A stretch of DNA of 64,000 nt from Pseudomonas tensinigenes (GTDB lineage Bacteria; Pseudomonadota; Gammaproteobacteria; Pseudomonadales; Pseudomonadaceae). The notes under the pieces are model-generated. The model searched no databases. It had not been told where the DNA came from and worked only from the letters and a program-made list of their open reading frames with translations. Positions 8,278 to 16,662 of the stretch are shown here, piece after piece (the first letter of the stretch is position 1; each line of letters opens with the position of its first letter). The DNA is taken from contig NZ_CP077089.1 in assembly GCF_014268445.2 (NCBI RefSeq), positions 4,271,501 to 4,335,500 on the forward strand, given 5' to 3'. A program made the translations under genes and the position numbers.

Positions 8278-9075
8278 TCAGATAGTCAGGCTGTCGACCA
8301 CGCCGCCATCGACGCGCAACGCGGCGCCGGTGGTGGCCGACGACAGCGGCGAAGCAATGTAGGTGACCAGGTGCGCGACCTCTTCAACATCCGCTACGCG
8401 CTGGATGATCGAAGTCGGGCGGGCCTTGCGTACAAAGGCGTCGGCTTCGTCGCGCAGGTTGCGCCCGGATTCAGCGGCGGCATCCTTGAGCATGTCTTCG
8501 AGGCCATCGGTGAAGGTCGGCCCCGGCAGGATCGCATTGACCGTCACCCCGGTGCCAGCCAGACGTTTGGCCAAGCCGTGGGACACCGCCAGATTGGCGC
8601 TTTTGGTCACGCCGTAATTGATCATGTCCGCTGGCGTGGCGACGCCGGATTCCGAGGACAGGAAGATCACCCGGCCCCAGCCCTGCTCGACCATCGCCGG
8701 CACGTAATGCCGCGCCAGGCGCACGCCGGAAATCACGTTGACCTCATAGAAACGCGTCCACTCGCTGTCCGGCGCATCGAAGAAATCCACATCATTAAAG
8801 ATGCCGAGGTTGTTCACCAGAATGTCCGCACGCGGCTCAGCAGCGAACAGCTTTTGCGCGCCTTCGGCGGTGCCCAGATCCGCCGTCAAACCACGCAACT
8901 GCGCGCCCGGCACCTTCTCGCGAATGCTCGCCAGCGCCTGCTCGACCTTGGCAGTGTCGCGACCGATCACCACCACCGTGGCGCCAGACTCGGCCAGCGA
9001 CTGGCTGATGCCCAGTCCAATGCCGGCGGTGCTGCCGCTGACGATGGCCAGTTTTCCACTCAGATCAATCTTCAT
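8278..9075 (-). CDS. Short-chain dehydrogenase/reductase (SDR)
   Basis: A 265-residue classical SDR, predicted to oxidise or reduce an alcohol/ketone with NAD(P). Visible elements are the glycine-rich cofactor loop (SGSTAGIGLGIS, residues 13-24), the NNLG motif, a catalytic Ser in LSSESG, and the Tyr154-x3-Lys158 pair (YGVTK). Its ATG overlaps the upstream aldo-keto reductase gene by 4 bases, so the two are translationally coupled. The substrate cannot be deduced. The neighbouring divergent LysR gene is the likely regulator. Confidence 0.92.
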   Translation of the reverse strand: MKIDLSGKLAIVSGSTAGIGLGISQSLAESGATVVVIGRDTAKVEQALASIREKVPGAQLRGLTADLGTAEGAQKLFAAEPRADILVNNLGIFNDVDFFDAPDSEWTRFYEVNVISGVRLARHYVPAMVEQGWGRVIFLSSESGVATPADMINYGVTKSANLAVSHGLAKRLAGTGVTVNAILPGPTFTDGLEDMLKDAAAESGRNLRDEADAFVRKARPTSIIQRVADVEEVAHLVTYIASPLSSATTGAALRVDGGVVDSLTI

Positions 9076-10094
9076 GCTTTCACCTCATCGATTGGCAATG
9101 GTGCACGTTCGGAAACCAGTTGGGCGTCGCGCATGGCTTGCCAGAAACCGGCAGGAATGATCGCGGATAACGCCGCGACATCTTCAGCGATTCGACCGGG
9201 TTTGCTCGCGCCGGGAATCACCGCAGCGACCGCTGGATTGGCCAGCGAGAACTGCAATGCGGCGGCTTTGATATCAACGTTGTAGGCGGCGGCAATGCGT
9301 TTGATCTGCTCGACCTTGGCGATGATCTCAGGGCTGGCCTGCTGGTATTCGAAGTGCGAGCCACCGGCCAGAATTCCTGAGCTATAAGGGCCACCGACGA
9401 CGATCTCAACGTTCTGCGCCAGCGCCGAATCCATCAAGCGTTGCAGCGGGCGTTCGTGATCGAGCAGCGTGTAGCGACCGGCCAATAGGAAACCATCCGG
9501 CTGCGCTTCGCTGAGGTCGAGGGTCAGTTCGCACGGCTCGACTTTGTTCACGCCCAGACCCCAGCCTTTGATCACGCCTTCTTCGCGCAACCGGGTGAGG
9601 ACTTTGAACGCGCCGGTGCGGGCCTGGTTGAAGTACTCCAGCCATTGATCGCCATAGAAGTCTTGAGCGATGTCGTGCACCCAGACGATGTCGAGGCGAT
9701 CGGTTTGCAGGCGTTTGAGGCTGTCCTCAATGGAGCGCAGGGTTGCATCGGCGCTGTAGTCATTGACGATCTTGTTCGGGCGACCGTGTTCGAATACACC
9801 ACTTTTTTCGCCGAGATCGCGGGCGGCGGCGTCTTCGACTTCATCGAGAATCACCCGGCCGACCTTGCTGCTCAGCACGTAGTCGTCGCGCTTGTATTGC
9901 TTTAGGGCTTCGCCGAGGCGGATCTCCGACAGACCGGAGCCGTAGAACGGCGCGGTATCGAAGTAACGCACGCCGGCATCCCACGCGGCATGCACGGTGG
10001 CTTGCGCTTCGTCTTCGGGGATGGCGCGGAACATGTTGCCCAGTGGTGCAGTGCCGAAGCCCAGCTGGCCGGGCAGTTTGTCTTTCAAGCTCAT
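9072..10094 (-). CDS. Aldo/keto reductase
   Basis: A 340-residue aldo-keto reductase. It shows the active-site segment with Asp46 and Tyr51 (FDTAPFYGSGLSEIRLGEAL), a Lys in SSKVGR and a His in WVHDI, together forming the usual Asp-Tyr-Lys-His set. The length and insertions resemble the D-threo-aldose 1-dehydrogenase/L-fucose dehydrogenase branch, as inferred from pattern only. A good ribosome site (GAGGAAAAACCC) precedes the ATG. It is the first gene of the three-gene minus-strand operon and diverges from a LysR regulator across 113 bases. Confidence 0.9.
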   Translation of the reverse strand: MSLKDKLPGQLGFGTAPLGNMFRAIPEDEAQATVHAAWDAGVRYFDTAPFYGSGLSEIRLGEALKQYKRDDYVLSSKVGRVILDEVEDAAARDLGEKSGVFEHGRPNKIVNDYSADATLRSIEDSLKRLQTDRLDIVWVHDIAQDFYGDQWLEYFNQARTGAFKVLTRLREEGVIKGWGLGVNKVEPCELTLDLSEAQPDGFLLAGRYTLLDHERPLQRLMDSALAQNVEIVVGGPYSSGILAGGSHFEYQQASPEIIAKVEQIKRIAAAYNVDIKAAALQFSLANPAVAAVIPGASKPGRIAEDVAALSAIIPAGFWQAMRDAQLVSERAPLPIDEVKA

Positions 10095-10207
10095 GGGTTT
10101 TTCCTCAATAGGTTCTGGGTCTGTGTGACCGTTGAGCAGATCCTAGATTGCGACACCGAGACCGTCCAAGACATAATGCGCAGCACTTGAGTCCCTACAG
10201 GTCTGAC

Positions 10208-11104
10208 ATGATCGATATCCGCCAATTGCGCTACTTCGTTGTAGTCGCCGAGGAAGAACACGTCGGCCGCGCCGCCGAACGGCTGCATATTTCCCAGTCG
10301 CCACTGAGCCGGCAGATCGCCCAGCTCGAAGAACGCCTGGGCCTGACGCTGTTCGAGCGCAGTCAGCAACGCATTCGCCTGACCCGCGACGGCCAGACTT
10401 TTCTTGCCGAAACCCGCGCCCTGCTGACCCACGCCAATCGCCTGGAATCCCTCGGCAAACGCCTGGGCCGTGGCGAAGAAGGTGGCTTGTGCATCGGCTA
10501 TATCGAGAACGCCATGCACGCCGGCGTGCTGCCCAATGCCTTGCGCGTGTTGCGCGCGGATCGGCCGAATGTGCATGTCGCGTTGTACAACCTCAGTTCC
10601 GCCGAGCAATTGGAAGGCCTGCGACAGCGTAGTCTCGATATTGCCTTGGTGAGTGAGCCGCCGACCGATGACGATCCGGATCTGTTGAGTTTCCAGGTGC
10701 TGGATGATCCGATGCTGCTGGCGTTGCCGGAGCATCATCCTTTAGCGCAGCAAGCGGCATTGAGTGCCGAGGATCTGGCCGAGCAGGAATGGATCGGCGT
10801 GCAGCCGCGTCAGGATGCCAACGATGAGTTTGCCAGCGCGTGCATCCGCGCCGGCTTCACCCCGGATGTGCGCATGCAGGCGACCGAGCCTTTTACCGCG
10901 CTGGGCTTGGTAGCGTCGGGGCTGGGGATTGCGATGATCCAGAAAGGCTTGAGCCATAACGCCCCGTCGGGTGTGGTGTTGCGTGAACTGCCGTGGCTGA
11001 CGCTGACTACGCCATTGTGGGCGGCGTGGCACCGGATCAATTTGCGGCCATTGGTGGAAACGTTCCGCAAAGTCCTGACTGACCGTGAGATAGCCGCTGA
11101 CTGA
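10208..11104 (+). CDS. LysR-family transcriptional regulator
   Basis: The 298-residue regulator has the N-terminal LysR helix-turn-helix (MIDIRQLRYFVVVAEEEHVG followed by AAERLHISQSPLSRQI) and a C-terminal periplasmic-binding-like effector domain. The start is set at the ATG preceding IDIRQLRYF; an upstream extension of the frame has no family similarity. It is divergent from the oxidoreductase operon, the classic arrangement in which the LysR protein controls the neighbouring operon from the shared 113-base region. Effector unknown. A truncated REP begins immediately at its stop codon. Confidence 0.92.
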   Translation: MIDIRQLRYFVVVAEEEHVGRAAERLHISQSPLSRQIAQLEERLGLTLFERSQQRIRLTRDGQTFLAETRALLTHANRLESLGKRLGRGEEGGLCIGYIENAMHAGVLPNALRVLRADRPNVHVALYNLSSAEQLEGLRQRSLDIALVSEPPTDDDPDLLSFQVLDDPMLLALPEHHPLAQQAALSAEDLAEQEWIGVQPRQDANDEFASACIRAGFTPDVRMQATEPFTALGLVASGLGIAMIQKGLSHNAPSGVVLRELPWLTLTTPLWAAWHRINLRPLVETFRKVLTDREIAAD

Positions 11105-11252
11105 CAGGCTCGCTCCCACAGTTTCAGAAGGTGATCTCGCATTCTGTGTACGACGCCCATCCCTGTGGGAGCGAGCCTGCTCGCGAAGGGGCCGGCACAT
11201 CCAACATCGTATTTGACTGACCCAACGCTTTCGCGAGCAGGCGCGCTCCCAC
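11105..11252. repeat. REP cluster: half copy plus doublet
   Basis: A half REP (CAGGCTCGCTCCCAC, 11105-11119) abuts the LysR stop codon and is followed by a full inverted doublet at 11165-11252. The second arm has a C instead of T in the core (GGCGCGCTCCCAC). Confidence 0.88.
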
Positions 11253-11306
11253 AGGTTTTGTGGCGGATCTACACTCAACGGATCAGCACCCAGCCGTGAG
11301 ATCGCC

Positions 11307-11966
11307 ATGAAAATGTCTGCGCAAATGACCGTCGTCGCGGTACTCGCCACCCTCGCCTGGCTGGGTCTGGCGGTGTGGGGCATTGGCGGGGTGGCGATGT
11401 TCTTTTCCCATGGCTCGCTGGTGATCGTCGCACTGGCGACGGTGGCGATGGTGATTGCTTCACTGTTCAGTGAGGTCAACCTCAGCTCTGGCGAACGTGA
11501 AGATCGCGCCAATCGCTGGGTGATTCCGGCGTTCGGTGTGATCGGGCTGGTCAGTGGTTTTCTGCCGGCCTACTGCGACCGGGTGAATTTCTGGACCTTT
11601 GGCGGCGAAGGCGTGCGCTGGCTCGGCGCTTTGCTGTTTATCATCGGCGGCGCGCTGCGACTGTGGCCGGTGTTTGTGTTGGGGCGGCGATTCAGTGGGT
11701 TGGTGGCGATTCAGCCGGGGCATCGTTTGGTGACGGATGGCATCTATCAGCACCTGCGCAACCCGAGTTATCTGGGGCTGGTGATCAATGCTGTGGGCTG
11801 GGCATTGGCGTTTCGCTCGGTGGTCGGACTGATGCTGGCGGCGCTGACATTGATCCCGTTGATTGCCCGGATTCATTCGGAGGAAGCGCTGCTGCGTGCG
11901 CAGTTTGGGGCGGAGTATGACGCTTACTGTGCGCGGAGTTGGCGTTTGCTGCCCGGCGTTTATTGA
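11307..11966 (+). CDS. Isoprenylcysteine carboxyl methyltransferase-like membrane protein
   Basis: This 219-residue integral membrane protein has about five or six hydrophobic segments and the ICMT/PEMT signature in its last third: GHRLVTDGIYQHLRNPSYLG, then a conserved acidic pair (EEALLRAQFGAEYDAYC) near the C-terminus. Such proteins use S-adenosylmethionine to methylate lipid or protein substrates in the membrane. The bacterial substrate is usually unknown. It stands alone between two REP clusters. Confidence 0.85.
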   Translation: MKMSAQMTVVAVLATLAWLGLAVWGIGGVAMFFSHGSLVIVALATVAMVIASLFSEVNLSSGEREDRANRWVIPAFGVIGLVSGFLPAYCDRVNFWTFGGEGVRWLGALLFIIGGALRLWPVFVLGRRFSGLVAIQPGHRLVTDGIYQHLRNPSYLGLVINAVGWALAFRSVVGLMLAALTLIPLIARIHSEEALLRAQFGAEYDAYCARSWRLLPGVY

Positions 11967-11985
11967 TTTGCGAACAAAGTCCCCT

Positions 11986-12071
11986 GTAGGAGTGAGCCTG
12001 CTCGCGATAGCGGTGTGTCAGTCAAATCTGTGTGTCTGACATACCGCTATCGCGAGCAGGCTCACTCCTAC
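11986..12071. repeat. REP doublet (GTAGGAGTGAGC variant)
   Basis: Inverted copies of the sub-variant GTAGGAGTGAGCCTGCTCGC enclose a short loop. The doublet sits between the convergent ICMT-like and HAD genes. Confidence 0.9.
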
Positions 12072-12087
12072 AAGGGATTGTGTTGTG

Positions 12088-12756
12088 TCAGTTTTTTTGC
12101 AGGTGGAGTTGGCCGGCGTTGTCGACTTCGACGCGGATGTCAGCATAACTGGCCAGCGTCGCATGGGCCGTTTCCAGCGGATGCTGATGCGTCGTGGTGA
12201 TGATCATCAACGCCGCGCCAGCCGCTTCGGCAGCCTGAATGCCGACGGTGGCGTCTTCGAAGATCAGGCAATCACGCGCTTCCAGGCCAAGACGTTTCGC
12301 AGCCAGTAAATAGCCGGCCGGATCAGGTTTGCCGGCCTTCACATCTTCAGCAGTGATCATCAGCGCAGGCTCTGGAATCCCCGCCGCCGCCATCCGCCGC
12401 AAAGCCAGATCCCGTGGCGCCGAGGTCACCATCGCCCAGCGATCAGCGGGCAGGCTGTTGAGAAACTTCGCCGCGCCGGGAATCTCGACAATGCCTTCGA
12501 CGTCTGCGATTTCCGCCTCGGTGATGACCGCCGCTTGCGCCTCGGCATCTACGCCCGGCAGGTTCAGGCGATTGATCGTGTCGATAGCACGCGCGCCATG
12601 AATGGTCGGCAAAAAGGTTTCCACGTCGACGCCATGGCGCACGGCCCAGGCTGACCAGATCCGCTCGGCAGCGGCGATGGAATTGAGGACGGTGCCGTCC
12701 ATGTCGAACAGAAACGCGCCAAATGCGCGATTGAAAAGAGTGTCGTGAGCAGGCAA
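12088..12756 (-). CDS. HAD-family sugar-phosphatase-like hydrolase
   Basis: This 222-residue haloacid-dehalogenase phosphatase has motif I FDMDGT (nucleophile Asp18, acid/base Asp20), motif II Thr/Ser in VTSAPR, motif III Lys in KAGKPDP, and motif IV acidic residues in IFEDATVGIQAA. It resembles 2-deoxyglucose-6-phosphatase/beta-phosphoglucomutase-like enzymes acting on small phosphorylated sugars. I place the start at TTG 12756 because a good ribosome site (GAGGA) lies just before it. The alternative ATG at 12801 sits inside a hairpin with no ribosome site and would add 15 residues without family similarity. Confidence 0.85.
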   Translation of the reverse strand: MPAHDTLFNRAFGAFLFDMDGTVLNSIAAAERIWSAWAVRHGVDVETFLPTIHGARAIDTINRLNLPGVDAEAQAAVITEAEIADVEGIVEIPGAAKFLNSLPADRWAMVTSAPRDLALRRMAAAGIPEPALMITAEDVKAGKPDPAGYLLAAKRLGLEARDCLIFEDATVGIQAAEAAGAALMIITTTHQHPLETAHATLASYADIRVEVDNAGQLHLQKN

Positions 12757-12779
12757 AAGTTCGCTTCCTCTGGCAAGGG

Positions 12780-12799
12780 GCCGGGCAGATGTGCCCGGC
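12780..12799 (-). terminator. Stem-loop between two same-direction genes
   Basis: A perfect 8-bp stem (GCCGGGCA/TGCCCGGC) with a 4-base loop begins 13 bases after the stop of the single-domain response regulator gene. There is no T-run, so termination is doubtful. It may protect the 3' end or attenuate read-through into the HAD gene. Confidence 0.45.
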
Positions 12800-12812
12800 A
12801 ATGTAGCACTTG

Positions 12813-13226
12813 TCAGTGCAGACGCGGTGCCTTGGACTTGAAAGCACTGTCGACGCAGTCGAGCAACTGGCCGATGGCCCAGGGCTTTTTGATGAACGCC
12901 ACTGGATGCTTGACCCCGGAAGTCTCGGGCGTTTCATAGCCGGACATGACCATTACCGGTTTGTCCGGCCAGCGGTCGCCGACCAGATTGGCCAGATCAG
13001 CGCCATTGAGGGTGCCGGGCATGGTGATGTCGGTCAGTAGCAACGCCACGTTCGGAGCATTTTTCTCAAGGTAAAGTGATGCGGCGTCGGCACTGGTCTG
13101 CGGCTCGACCTTGAAACCTTCCTCCTGAAGAATTTCGCAGAGAAACTCCAGAATCAACGGATCATCCTCAACCACCAGAATCAATCCGTCAGGAAGGTGC
13201 GCGCTCGCCGTCGGTGTTGGGCACAT
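12813..13226 (-). CDS. Single-domain response regulator (CheY-like)
   Basis: A 137-residue stand-alone receiver domain. It carries the acidic cluster Glu20-Asp21-Asp22, phospho-acceptor Asp66 (LLLTDITMPG), a Ser switch residue in VMSGYET and the Lys in FIKKPW. There is no output domain, so it acts by phospho-relay or protein contact. I chose ATG 13226 because it has a ribosome site (GGGAG) and starts just before the receiver fold; the frame is open for 46 more codons. No kinase gene is adjacent, so its partner is unknown. Confidence 0.88.
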   Translation of the reverse strand: MCPTPTASAHLPDGLILVVEDDPLILEFLCEILQEEGFKVEPQTSADAASLYLEKNAPNVALLLTDITMPGTLNGADLANLVGDRWPDKPVMVMSGYETPETSGVKHPVAFIKKPWAIGQLLDCVDSAFKSKAPRLH

Positions 13227-13425
13227 GGAACTGCACTCCCTGAATTGCATGAACGATTTAGCGGCTTGAATCCGCTGCTTATCTGGTATGAGCGGCGGGC
13301 TCTGCAGAAATTCATTTTTGATACAGGTCTTTTGCGAAAGGCCATTTTTGCCCGTCGCAGGCAATCGTTCGTGACGACGTATTTGTGGTTAAAATGCCGG
13401 CCCTTTTGCTTGCCGATCCTGACCG

Positions 13426-14367
13426 ATGAACCCTGAAGCCCTCGCCACCCTCCACGCCCATCTGCTGCCAGCCCTTGCGGCCGCACCGAGCGAAACCCGT
13501 CGCCTGTTCCACGGACGCGGACGCTGCTGGGCCGGACTGGAGCAGTTGACCGTGGACTGGCTGCAAGGCGTGGTGCTGGTGTCGCTGTTCAAGGAGCCGG
13601 TGCCTGATCAACTGGACGATCTCAAGACGTTGCTGCTGGAACTCACGGTTTCCGCCGAATGGAAACAATCTGGCGCACACACCTTGCTGATCCAGCATCG
13701 CTACTTGCCACAGAGCACCGCCGAATGGCTGCTGGGTGATGAAATCGACGAAATGACCATCGTTGAAGGCGGCTTGCAGTACCGCGTCGACCTGGGACGC
13801 AAACAGAACGCCGGGCTATTTCTCGACATGCGTTACGGGCGCAACTGGGTGCGCGAACAGGCCAACGGCAAACGCGTACTCAATCTGTTTGCCTACACCT
13901 GCGGTTTTTCCGTAGCGGCTATCGAGGGTGGCGCCAACCATGTGGTCAACCTGGACATGTCCCGCGCCGCGCTGAGCCGGGGCCGCGACAATCATCGCTT
14001 GAACGGCCATGACCTGAGCAAAGTCAGTTTCCTCGGCCACGACCTGTTCAAGTCCTGGGGCAAGGTGATCAACAGCGGCCCGTATGACCTGGTGATCATC
14101 GATCCGCCGTCGTTCCAGAAAGGCAGTTTCCTGCTGACCAAGGATTACCAGCGCGTGCTGCGTCGTTTGCCGGAATTGCTTACCGCGCAGGGCACGGTAC
14201 TGGCGTGCATGAACGATCCGGCGTTTGGTTCGGACTTTCTGATTGATGGCGTGACCCAGGAAGCGCCGAGTCTGCGCTTTGTAGAGCGGCTGGAGAACCC
14301 GCCGGAGTTTCCGGACATTGATCCTGAAAGCGGCCTCAAGGCCCTGATCTTCCACCGCACTCCCTGA
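13426..14367 (+). CDS. Class I SAM-dependent methyltransferase (RlmI/RlmK-like)
   Basis: The 313-residue protein has an N-terminal domain of about 90 residues and a Rossmann methyltransferase domain. The SAM-binding motif is LNLFAYTCGFSVAAIEGGA, followed by an acidic residue (NLDMS), and the catalytic-type DPPSF motif appears in LVIIDPPSFQKG. This is the pattern of the RlmI/RlmK family (23S rRNA m5C/m7G methyltransferases), but the protein lacks an obvious PUA domain and is shorter than those enzymes, so the exact target is uncertain. It is transcribed alone, with a divergent response regulator gene upstream and a REP doublet downstream. Confidence 0.85.
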   Translation: MNPEALATLHAHLLPALAAAPSETRRLFHGRGRCWAGLEQLTVDWLQGVVLVSLFKEPVPDQLDDLKTLLLELTVSAEWKQSGAHTLLIQHRYLPQSTAEWLLGDEIDEMTIVEGGLQYRVDLGRKQNAGLFLDMRYGRNWVREQANGKRVLNLFAYTCGFSVAAIEGGANHVVNLDMSRAALSRGRDNHRLNGHDLSKVSFLGHDLFKSWGKVINSGPYDLVIIDPPSFQKGSFLLTKDYQRVLRRLPELLTAQGTVLACMNDPAFGSDFLIDGVTQEAPSLRFVERLENPPEFPDIDPESGLKALIFHRTP

Positions 14368-14402
14368 CACCCCGAAGATCCCCTGAGCAACGCACATCCC
14401 CT

Positions 14403-14490
14403 GTGGGAGCGAGCCTGCTCGCGAAAGCGTTTTGTCATTCACCAGTGATGTTGACTGATCTACCGCATTCGCGAGCAGGCTCGCTCCTAC
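14403..14490. repeat. REP doublet (REPIN-like)
   Basis: The left arm is GTGGGAGCGAGC and the right arm carries the CTCCTAC variant, so the two outer ends are mismatched. It lies between convergent methyltransferase and LuxR genes. Confidence 0.9.
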
Positions 14491-14507
14491 AAGGTTATCG
14501 GGGTTCT

Positions 14508-15287
14508 TCAGATAACCGGTGGGCGCAACACCAGCGCAAACAACTCACCATGCCCGGTGACATTGAGCTTGTGATACAGATTGCGCCGATGCACCTTGAC
14601 CGTCTCCGGCGAGATGCCCATCTGCTGGGCCATTGCCTTGCTGGAGAAGCCCTGCAAGATCAGCCGTGCCGTGTCGACCTCGCGCACCGTCAGCCGCGCA
14701 TCGAAGCGGTCAAGCAACGTTGCCAGATCACCGACCGGCGTTTCCGCCACCGCGCCCTGCGGCGGCAACAACTGCACATGCCGACGCATCGCCGCCAACA
14801 CCCAGTCACGCACGCACAGCAACCTGCCTTGCTCGGCCATGTCGAACGGCGTCGAGCGGCCCAATGACAAACCGAGCACGCCGCCCTCGACGTTGATCAT
14901 GAACTGCAACTCGTCCTCGCCGACCACCAAACGAAAGTAGCTCTGGTAGTACTCGCTGTGCAGAAACTGGTCCGGCGCCACCGAGGCGAGGCTGTGCAAG
15001 CCGTCGGCAATACCGGTCGACGCGGTTTGATAGAACGGATCGAGCAGGTACATCCAGGCGCTGTAACCGGCCAGTTCTTCCTGCTCGTCGGGGCGGCCCT
15101 TGCTGTCGAAGTCGATCAGCAACTGCGGCGCCTGCCCGGCTTGCATCAGCGCCACCAGCGCGTTGTCCAGCGGCACCAACAGCCGTAACGTGTCCACCAG
15201 CGCACGCCAGAAACCGTCCTGACCGACACCGGCAAATACCCGCGCCAGGCTTTGATGCACTGGCAGTTCCTGCAGCAACGCGTCCAC
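14508..15287 (-). CDS. LuxR-family (GerE-type) transcriptional regulator
   Basis: The 259-residue regulator has a C-terminal GerE helix-turn-helix (about residues 195-250; LTVREVDTARLILQGFSSKA, then ISPETVKVHRRNLYHKL). The N-terminal domain of about 185 residues has no match I recognise and is probably a sensor for a small ligand. The start is a GTG preceded by an AAGGGG ribosome site. It diverges from a periplasmic polyamine-type binding protein gene across 110 bases, so it probably controls that gene. No acyl-homoserine-lactone synthase is nearby, so a quorum-sensing role is not supported. Confidence 0.88.
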   Translation of the reverse strand: MDALLQELPVHQSLARVFAGVGQDGFWRALVDTLRLLVPLDNALVALMQAGQAPQLLIDFDSKGRPDEQEELAGYSAWMYLLDPFYQTASTGIADGLHSLASVAPDQFLHSEYYQSYFRLVVGEDELQFMINVEGGVLGLSLGRSTPFDMAEQGRLLCVRDWVLAAMRRHVQLLPPQGAVAETPVGDLATLLDRFDARLTVREVDTARLILQGFSSKAMAQQMGISPETVKVHRRNLYHKLNVTGHGELFALVLRPPVI

Positions 15288-15397
15288 GCACTACCCCTTT
15301 TGAGTAACCCATGATGGGAATGGGTCAGGCCTGGCCGGCCCGATAGGCTGACCACTCTTGTTCATCACCGGCCTGCACAGGCCAGGAGTGCCGCATC

Positions 15398-16513
15398 ATG
15401 CGTGGTCACCGTGGCTGTATCAACCTCAGTATTCAACTGGGCCTGCTCGCCGGTATGGGCGCCAGTTCGATGGCCATGGCCGCCGACGCGCCGAGCGTGC
15501 ACGTCTACAACTGGTACGACTATATCGGCCCGAACACCCTCCACGATTTCCAGCGCGACAGCGGTATCCAGCCGGTCTACGACACCTTCGATAGTGCCGA
15601 AGTCCTCGAAGGCAAATTGATGACCAGCCGCAGCGGCTACGACGTGGTGGTGGCGAGCAACTTCAGCCTGCCGACGCTGATCAAGGCCGGCGCCCTCGCC
15701 CCGCTGCCACGCGAGCAACTGCCGGGCTGGAAGAATCTCGATGCCGGCCTGCTGGCGAAACTGGCCAATAACGATCCCGGCAATCAATACGCCGTGCCGT
15801 ACCTGTGGGGGACCAACGGCATCGGCTACAACGTCGACAAAGTGCGCGCGGCGCTCGGCGACAAGGCGCCGGTGGACTCGTGGGATCTGGTGTTCAACGC
15901 AGACAACCTCGCCAAACTCGGCCAGTGCGGCGTGGCGATGCTCGATTCGCCGTCGGAGATGCTGCCGGTCGCCCTGCACTATCTCGGCCTGCCACCGAAC
16001 AGCACCGACCCTGAAGACTATAAAAAAGCCGAGGCGCTGCTGCTGAAACTGCGCCCGCACATCGCTTACTTCAACTCGTCGAAATTCATCAGCGACCTGT
16101 CCAACGGCAACATTTGCGTGGCGGTCGGTTGGTCGGGCGCGATGCTGGAAGCCAAGACCAATGCCGAGCAGGCCAACAACGGAGTGAAGATCGCCTACAG
16201 CCTGCCCAAGGAAGGCGCGCCGGTGTGGTTCGACACGCTGGTGCTGCTTAAAGACGCACCGAATCGTCCTCAGGGTCTGGCGTTTATCGACTATCTGCTG
16301 CGCCCCGAAGTGATCGCGCCGGTCAGTGATCATCTGTCTTATCCGAATGGCAATCGCGCGGCAACAGCGCTGGTGGCCGCCGCGACTCGGGACAATCCGG
16401 CGGTGTATCCCTCCGCCGCAGCGATGGCCACGCTGTACACCCTTGAACCCCTGCCCAAAGCCACCGAACGGGTGCGCACGCGGGTGTGGAGCAAGGTCAA
16501 GAACGGCCAGTAA
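15398..16513 (+). CDS. Polyamine-type periplasmic solute-binding protein (PotD/PotF-like)
   Basis: The 371-residue exported protein has a signal peptide (predicted cleavage after AMA, near residue 28) and begins the mature part with VHVYNWYDYIGPN, a segment typical of PotF/SpuD polyamine-binding proteins. Later conserved pieces include PYLWGTNGIGYN and CVAVGWSGAM. A strong ribosome site (AGGAG) precedes the ATG. No ABC permease or ATPase gene follows, so it is an orphan: it may feed a transporter elsewhere or act in sensing. Its neighbours are a divergent LuxR regulator and a DmpA-type peptidase. Confidence 0.9.
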   Translation: MRGHRGCINLSIQLGLLAGMGASSMAMAADAPSVHVYNWYDYIGPNTLHDFQRDSGIQPVYDTFDSAEVLEGKLMTSRSGYDVVVASNFSLPTLIKAGALAPLPREQLPGWKNLDAGLLAKLANNDPGNQYAVPYLWGTNGIGYNVDKVRAALGDKAPVDSWDLVFNADNLAKLGQCGVAMLDSPSEMLPVALHYLGLPPNSTDPEDYKKAEALLLKLRPHIAYFNSSKFISDLSNGNICVAVGWSGAMLEAKTNAEQANNGVKIAYSLPKEGAPVWFDTLVLLKDAPNRPQGLAFIDYLLRPEVIAPVSDHLSYPNGNRAATALVAAATRDNPAVYPSAAAMATLYTLEPLPKATERVRTRVWSKVKNGQ

Positions 16514-16531
16514 GAACAACGCATTCCCCCT

Positions 16532-16618
16532 GTAGGAGTGAGCCTGCTCGCGATAGCGGTCTGCCTGATAACACTGTTTTGCCGGACAAACCGCTATCGC
16601 GAGCAGGCTCACTCCTAC
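16532..16618. repeat. REP doublet (GTAGGAGTGAGC variant)
   Basis: Inverted copies of the GTAGGAGTGAGCCTGCTCGC variant lie between the binding-protein and peptidase genes, which run in the same direction. The element may uncouple their expression. Confidence 0.9.
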
Positions 16619-16662
16619 AGGTTTTGTGATTCACCAGACATTTTTTAGAGAGACAGAAATCA